Source: an uncultured Clostridia bacterium (GTDB taxonomy: Bacteria; Bacillota_A; Clostridia; TANB77; CAG-508). From it: 9,512 nucleotides of DNA. The notes beneath the pieces were generated by a model that saw only the letters and a program-made list of their open reading frames with translations, was not told where the DNA came from and searched no databases. A program made the position numbers and the translations under genes. Location of the stretch: contig CANBLA010000031.1 in NCBI GenBank assembly GCA_947369305.1, forward strand, positions 1 to 9,512, given 5' to 3'. Shown piece after piece: positions 4,978 to 9,512 of this stretch (its first letter is position 1; each line of letters begins with the position of its first letter).

Positions 4978-6223
4978 CTTGTATATTTATTTTTGTACTT
5001 CTTTTAACAATTTCAAATAATCTTATAATTATTTTCAAAGTCATAAGTGAAATAATTCCTGTTCCTACAATAACCCAAATGATACTAATTTTTAGTAACA
5101 AAGCCGATGCTACAAATCCAACTAAGGTTTGTCCTATTTTTCTAGCTAACTCCAAATGAGCAAATATAGCTTGTTGGTCTTCTACTTTTGTTACTTTTAA
5201 AATTAAATCTTGGATATAAATCTTAAATGGATCTCTGACTGCTAAAATGATAAAAAATCCACAGCACATCGTACCTAGTTTTACAACTACCGAATTTTTG
5301 ATAAGATCACCTGCTATAATCAGTACAAAAGCCAATATTAAACTTAGTGTTAATGCAATATTAATTCTGTCTTTTAATTTTCGATATAATTTGTCAAATA
5401 AAACATTGGAAACAATTCTTGCAATACGACTCATTAAAATGATAAAGCTAAAATAACTAGCTGTTTTAGCTACATCAAAATATTCACCTAATTGATATTG
5501 GATGAATAATTTACTATTACTTTGCCCAATGTTTACTGCTGTATAAAAAAATGCATAGGACAAAATCGCCACATACACAATTATGGACATTTTTCCTTGT
5601 GAGTGTTTCATTTGCCTTTCTGGAATTTTATCATTTACAGTTACATCTTTCATGGTTAAGGATAAAAGAAAACAGAATAAACAAAGTAAAATATTTAAAA
5701 TCATTGGCAAATAATGATTCAGATTAAATAAATATCCAGCTCCAAAAGCAATGACTGCTGTAATGACAGCATAGGCAATATTCGATTGATTTCGAATGGG
5801 AACATATTCATCTTGCCTTCCCACATAAATCAAATTATTTTTTAGCATAATGCCTTCCATATTTTTGACAACAAATGCAATTTCATGAAATAGTCTCCCT
5901 AAAACTAAAAGACTAAATGTATTTCCAAATGTCAATAATATGGCTGAAAAGAGTAAGGAAAAAGCACCCAATCTTACGGAAGCTGTATTTCCAAGTTTAT
6001 GAATTACTTTTAACAAATAGGGCTGAATAAGAATTCCAATGGCGGACGGAATCGTAGTTAATAAAGTAATCTGTGTAGCTGACAAGCCCTTTACCATTGT
6101 TACAAACAAGGTGTCTATAATCGCCCAAAACACCAAATCTCCTGTTAGCGAGGAAAACCATATATATTTTAGGCAAAATTGATTCATATATCGATTGTCA
6201 TATTTTTCTATTTTTGTGTTCAT
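4958..6223 (-). CDS. MFS-type membrane transporter
   Basis: This 421-residue protein has about twelve hydrophobic segments in two groups of six, split by a polar cytoplasmic loop at about residues 192-211 (rich in Lys, Asp, Glu and Gln). This is the layout and length of the major facilitator superfamily. Segments are visible at about 20-42, 53-72, 85-118 (two), 148-167, 172-190, 212-232, 255-276, 288-307, 312-330, 363-378 and 381-400. The N-terminus, with LKYIWFSSLTGDLVFWAIIDTLF, resembles drug-exporter-like or uncharacterised clostridial members. I see no substrate-specific motif. The gene starts 24 bases after the MATE-like gene stops, with AAGAGG upstream of the ATG at an 11-base spacing, so the two are almost surely co-transcribed. 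Export of a shared or related compound is an inference. Confidence 0.82.
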   Translation of the reverse strand: MNTKIEKYDNRYMNQFCLKYIWFSSLTGDLVFWAIIDTLFVTMVKGLSATQITLLTTIPSAIGILIQPYLLKVIHKLGNTASVRLGAFSLLFSAILLTFGNTFSLLVLGRLFHEIAFVVKNMEGIMLKNNLIYVGRQDEYVPIRNQSNIAYAVITAVIAFGAGYLFNLNHYLPMILNILLCLFCFLLSLTMKDVTVNDKIPERQMKHSQGKMSIIVYVAILSYAFFYTAVNIGQSNSKLFIQYQLGEYFDVAKTASYFSFIILMSRIARIVSNVLFDKLYRKLKDRINIALTLSLILAFVLIIAGDLIKNSVVVKLGTMCCGFFIILAVRDPFKIYIQDLILKVTKVEDQQAIFAHLELARKIGQTLVGFVASALLLKISIIWVIVGTGIISLMTLKIIIRLFEIVKRSTKINIQEKEAIY

Positions 6224-6247
6224 TTATTCAAAAACCTCTTTCGTATG

Positions 6248-7444
6248 TTAATTATATTCTAGTTTTCTGTTTTGTAACTTTTTTAGTTTATTATCTTTGT
6301 TTAACAACATTATTTTTGTGTAAAATAGTTGATATAGCATAGAAGTAAGTTGCGCAATTGCTGTGCAATATGGTGTTATTAAAATAACCGATAGTAACAT
6401 TCTAATAAGATTGGCAATTTCTTTATTGAGCGTCGTTTTGGTGGCAGAATATTCTAATTGCAAATAACAAGTTCGTGTCATATATAATGGATACATAAAT
6501 AACATAACTAATTCAGCTCCGATCAATAACATAGAAATTTTTAAGTCTGGATTGTATTGATGATATAAAGTAAAGGACATAAAAAATATCGAGATAATTA
6601 ATATGCCATCTAGCAAATAAGCATTTTTCATATGTTCTTGATACACAAAATTTCCTTTTGCAATATCTACCTTTTCTACGACTACAATGGAACGAATAAT
6701 ATCCCATTGCATGTCAGTTACTAAGGTTGCAAAAGTCGTTGCCAGAATATACTTTTCCCCAAAAGAAAATACATTTTTTAAACCAAATAAGTAGATTAAT
6801 ATAAAAGTTATTCCATTAAAAAACTCAATCGAATCATATTTTATGGATTTTAATAAATGAAATTGAAATTCAAATTTTTCGATATTGGTTATTAAAATCA
6901 AGATCATATAAACAAACAAAATTACTAATGAAATGCTAACTGTTATGACTTGATTTTTGGTCAAACCTGCTAAACCAATAATCGAAATAAAATTAATTAC
7001 ATTAAAATCAATTGCGATACGATTGGCTTTTTTATTTTCTTCCCTGTAATATAATTTTGTCAAAACAAGCTGCAAAACAAACTGTAAATAAATCTGAATG
7101 ACAGAGTAAATTCCAAATACTCGATAAATTCGAACATCCATGTTCATAAACTTTATATAATCTTCAATTCGATAAGCAATTGTTCCAAAAATAACAGCTC
7201 CAACTATCACACCAAAAACAATTCCACAATCAATTGCATTTTTATCCTTTTCTTTGCATGCTAGGATATTAGCTCCTGTAGCAAACATCGATTTTAATAA
7301 AACTATTATAAATTGCAACGGATAGGTCAAAGAAAAGACATTAATTAAATTTGAATCTAACAACATTCCAATTAAAAAACATTGTGCAATTGGAACAATT
7401 GATGTAACAAAAATATCTAAACTTACTCTTAAAAGTCGTTTCAT
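6248..7444 (-). CDS. MATE/MOP-like polytopic membrane transporter
   Basis: This 398-residue protein has eleven or twelve hydrophobic segments and almost no large soluble domain. The first third, with SLTYPLQFIIVLLKSMFATG (38-57) followed by ANILACKEKDKNAIDCG, has the look of MATE-family proteins. In that family, helix 2 ends in a small-residue, charged loop before helix 3 (compare ...GA..A..LG..D...A). It is shorter than a typical MATE protein (about 450 residues) and diverges in the second half, so it may be a distant member of the MOP superfamily. These export drugs, lipids or sugars, usually by ion antiport. The start has GAGGGAG directly upstream. It is the first gene of a two-gene operon with an MFS-type transporter. 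Substrate unknown. Confidence 0.68.
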   Translation of the reverse strand: MKRLLRVSLDIFVTSIVPIAQCFLIGMLLDSNLINVFSLTYPLQFIIVLLKSMFATGANILACKEKDKNAIDCGIVFGVIVGAVIFGTIAYRIEDYIKFMNMDVRIYRVFGIYSVIQIYLQFVLQLVLTKLYYREENKKANRIAIDFNVINFISIIGLAGLTKNQVITVSISLVILFVYMILILITNIEKFEFQFHLLKSIKYDSIEFFNGITFILIYLFGLKNVFSFGEKYILATTFATLVTDMQWDIIRSIVVVEKVDIAKGNFVYQEHMKNAYLLDGILIISIFFMSFTLYHQYNPDLKISMLLIGAELVMLFMYPLYMTRTCYLQLEYSATKTTLNKEIANLIRMLLSVILITPYCTAIAQLTSMLYQLFYTKIMLLNKDNKLKKLQNRKLEYN

Positions 7445-7476
7445 TTCTCCCTCTCTATTTTATAATATTTAGTTTA

Positions 7477-7504
7477 ATTGTATCACATAATAAACATAAG
7501 TCTA
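7477..7504 (-). promoter_or_regulatory. SigA-type promoter of the transporter operon
   Basis: On the minus strand there is TAGACT (7499-7504), 16 bases of spacing, and an extended -10 TGATACAAT with TACAAT at 7477-7482. The transcript would start near 7470, about 25 bases before the MATE-like gene's ATG. The extended -10 is identical to those at 888 and 1926. The rest of the gap up to 7577 is AT-rich and shows no other structure I can support. Confidence 0.6.
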
Positions 7505-7577
7505 TATCATTCATTTTACATTTTCATTACAATTTTGTATCATTTTTAAAAAAAAGTCTTGTCATATTTTTAATAAC

Positions 7578-7607
7578 AAAACAGGTAGTTGCAACTACCT
7601 GTTTTTT
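7578..7607. terminator. Perfect palindromic terminator after valS
   Basis: AAAACAGGTAGTTG (7578-7591) and CAACTACCTGTTTT (7592-7605) form a perfect 28-bp palindrome with T-runs outward on both strands. It lies 77 bases downstream of the valS stop and ends that transcript before the transporter operon. The two strands give equal structures, so it would also stop plus-strand transcription. Confidence 0.88.
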
Positions 7608-7684
7608 GTTAAACATAAACATTTTTTAGTGCTTGAAATCACACTTAACTTACTAACGATATTGTTATTATACTCTTTTTCTTC

Positions 7685-9466
7685 CTACTTGCCAACTCCC
7701 TTTTCCAGTTTTACCAATCTTTCTTCAACCACTTTCAAACTGCTCTTATAATTTTGTAATTTCGTTTTTTCTTCCTCGATTTTCGTGCTTGGCGCTTTTG
7801 ACACAAATCCTTCATTGGATAACATCTTTTCACCACGCAACACTTCGGCTTCTAATTTCTTTTTCTCCTCTTTCAATCGCGCAATCTCTTCCTCCAGATT
7901 GACTAAATCTTCAAATGGAATAAAAATTTTCAAATCCTCTACCAAAATCGCAATTGCATTTTCTGGAATTCCAGTTTCGTCATTTTGCACAATAATTTGC
8001 GAAGCAAAACCTAGTTTTCCCAAAAACTCCTCTGATTGTTTTATTGTTTCTTCTATCCCCGGAGCAATAAAAATCAAAGTCGATTTTTTATTGGGAGGAA
8101 CATTCATCTTACTACGTATATTACGAATTTCCACAATTGCTTGTTTTAATTTCTCAACAACGTCTCTTTCCTTTTCAAATTCTAAGACTTCTACTTCAGG
8201 CCATTTAGAAACCATCAATTCTGTATCATCGATATATCCAGAAAGGACATTGTAAATTTCAGAAGTCAAAAATGGCATAAATGGATGTAATAATTTCAAA
8301 GCTTTGGCAAATACATGAATTAAAACGTCATATACTTGCACTCTTTCTTCTGTGTTTTCACTATATATCCTTGTTTTTGCCATCTCTATATACCAATCAC
8401 AAAATTCATTCCAGATAAAGTTATAAATTTTGTCTAAAGCAACTCCTAAATCATAATTTTCCATATTTTTTGTCACTTCTAAAATCAGTTCTTCGATTTT
8501 ACAAATGATCCATTGATCTTCGATTTTTAAAAATGTTCCCTGGTGTTTCATCGTTTTGGTATCAAAAGCCTTTTCATCAAATTCTTTAATTTGTTCTATA
8601 CTTGGCAAATTCATCGTAATAAATTTGGCAGCATTCCAGATTTTGTTCGCAAAATTCGAAGCTTGTTCTAGTTTTTCAGGTGAAAAACGAATATCATTTC
8701 CCATTGTAATGCCAGAAATTACAGAAAAACGTAAACTATCCGCCCCATATTTTTCAATCACATCTAACGGATCAATTCCATTTCCCAACGTTTTTGACAT
8801 TTTTCTTCCCTTGCTATCACGAATAATGCCATGAATTAACACATCTTTAAACGGCTCCACATCCGTAAATTCTAAACCTTGTGTCATCATTCTGGAAACC
8901 CAAAAAGTAATAATATCAAAACCAGTTACCAATACATTGGTTGGATAATATCTTTGATAATCCTCTGCTTGTTTGTTTGGCCAACCCAATGTCGAAAATG
9001 GCCATAAAGCGGAACTGAACCAAGTATCCAAGGTATCTTCATCTTGTTTTAAAATTTCTGAGCCACATTTTTCGCATGTTTTAGGCTTACTTTTTGAAAC
9101 ATTAATCTGTCTGCAATCCTCACAATAAAAAGCTGGAATTCTGTGTCCCCACCATAACTGGCGTGAAATGCACCAATCGCGAATATTGTCTAACCAATGA
9201 AAATACTGTTTTTCATACCTTTGTGGCACAAATCTTGTTTTGCCATTTCGCACACTATCCGATGCGCGCTTTGCTAAATCTTGCATTTTAACAAACCATT
9301 GCTCCGAAATTTTAGGTTCAATTGTATTTTTACATCTTTCACATTTTGCTACATTATGCGTATATTCTTCCTCTTTTACCAAAGCGCCAATTTGTCTTAA
9401 TTTCTCTACAATTTTTTCTCTTGCTTCCAACAAATCCATCCCTTGATATTCTGGAACTAAATCTCC
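7685..9466 (-). CDS. valS: Valine-tRNA ligase, C-terminal 593 residues (5' end missing)
   Basis: This is a class I aminoacyl-tRNA synthetase that joins valine to tRNA-Val. The genuine sequence begins at GDLVPEYQGM, near the end of the editing (CP1) region. The N-terminal ~290 residues with the HIGH motif lie off the contig. Visible parts, numbered from G = 1, are zinc-ribbon-like CxxC pairs at about 42-45, 115-118 and 131-134, then WCISRQLWWGHRIPAFYC and DTWFSSALWPFSTLGWP. The KMSKT variant of the ATP-binding KMSKS loop is at 222-226. An anticodon-binding helical domain (WNEFCDWYIEMAK, LLHPFMPFLTSEIY) comes next. A C-terminal coiled coil, typical of ValRS, covers the last ~70 residues. The stop is TAG at 7685-7687. 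The frame can be read five codons further right, to a GTG at 9481, but those codons (MLFRS) come from sequencing adapter and are not protein. Promoter and any T-box leader are outside the window. Confidence 0.97.
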   Translation of the reverse strand, partial: GDLVPEYQGMDLLEAREKIVEKLRQIGALVKEEEYTHNVAKCERCKNTIEPKISEQWFVKMQDLAKRASDSVRNGKTRFVPQRYEKQYFHWLDNIRDWCISRQLWWGHRIPAFYCEDCRQINVSKSKPKTCEKCGSEILKQDEDTLDTWFSSALWPFSTLGWPNKQAEDYQRYYPTNVLVTGFDIITFWVSRMMTQGLEFTDVEPFKDVLIHGIIRDSKGRKMSKTLGNGIDPLDVIEKYGADSLRFSVISGITMGNDIRFSPEKLEQASNFANKIWNAAKFITMNLPSIEQIKEFDEKAFDTKTMKHQGTFLKIEDQWIICKIEELILEVTKNMENYDLGVALDKIYNFIWNEFCDWYIEMAKTRIYSENTEERVQVYDVLIHVFAKALKLLHPFMPFLTSEIYNVLSGYIDDTELMVSKWPEVEVLEFEKERDVVEKLKQAIVEIRNIRSKMNVPPNKKSTLIFIAPGIEETIKQSEEFLGKLGFASQIIVQNDETGIPENAIAILVEDLKIFIPFEDLVNLEEEIARLKEEKKKLEAEVLRGEKMLSNEGFVSKAPSTKIEEEKTKLQNYKSSLKVVEERLVKLEKGVGK

Positions 9467-9512
9467 AGATCGGAAGAGCACACGTCTGAACTCCAGTCAC
9501 TGGCACCTATCT
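9467..9512 (+). other. Illumina TruSeq adapter contamination with index
   Basis: The sequence starts AGATCGGAAGAGCACACGTC and runs to CCAGTCAC at 9500, which is the TruSeq Read 1 adapter as I know it. An 8-base index, TGGCACCT (9501-9508), and ATCT (9509-9512), the start of the constant segment after the index, follow. These 46 bases are not part of the genome. They should be trimmed, and no gene should be called across 9466/9467. Confidence 0.97.

Noticed and set aside
7608..7684. Small hairpin or short gene between valS and its terminator
   Set aside because: AGTG/CACT pairing is only four or five base pairs with a long loop, and no open frame with a ribosome binding site is seen.
7785..9446. 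Plus-strand frames opposite valS (156, 92 and 68 codons)
   Set aside because: They are antisense shadows of a clearly recognised synthetase gene.

Overview
The window looks like chromosomal DNA from a low-GC, spore-forming, probably anaerobic Firmicute of the Clostridia type. The evidence is a visibly AT-rich sequence, strong GGAGG ribosome binding sites, extended -10 promoters (TGnTACAAT), a spoVFB/dpaB gene for spore dipicolinate, and the secG-rnr gene order common in Firmicutes. I cannot name the genus. The right-hand end is not biological: the last 46 bases (9467-9512) match an Illumina TruSeq adapter with an 8-base index, so this is a raw contig end.

Almost everything is on the minus strand, so the layout reads right to left. 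At the right is valS (valyl-tRNA synthetase), which has lost its 5' part where the adapter starts. It is closed by a perfect palindromic terminator at 7578-7607. Next is a two-gene operon with its own promoter: a MATE-like and an MFS-like membrane transporter (7444-4958). One small plus-strand gene (4768-4968) encodes a ribbon-helix-helix DNA-binding protein. It converges on the MFS gene, and both stop codons lie inside one shared hairpin. On its other side it diverges from a 606-residue secreted, cysteine-rich repeat protein (4555-2735). The 212-bp divergent intergenic region holds tandem TGTACAC repeats over the surface gene's -35 box and an SD-like element in the surface gene's 5' leader.

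Further left come dpaB (dipicolinate synthase subunit B, TTG start, without dpaA beside it), a membrane-anchored protein with DxDxNG-type calcium-binding-like motifs whose N-terminus is split off by an apparent frameshift, secG (protein export) and the N-terminal third or less of rnr (RNase R). A strong hairpin sits between secG and rnr.

The housekeeping genes (valS, secG, rnr) show no functional link to the accessory ones. The part most worth following is the regulator/surface-protein pair at 2735-4968. It looks like a self-contained, locally controlled module: a small DNA-binding protein, an operator region and an exported Cys-rich protein. No gene-free stretch exceeds 300 bases. The longest are 7445-7684 (valS terminator plus transporter promoter), 4556-4767 (divergent control region) and 2557-2734 (terminator, dpaB promoter region and an inverted repeat). 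I saw no tRNA, rRNA, CRISPR array, insertion sequence or recognisable riboswitch.
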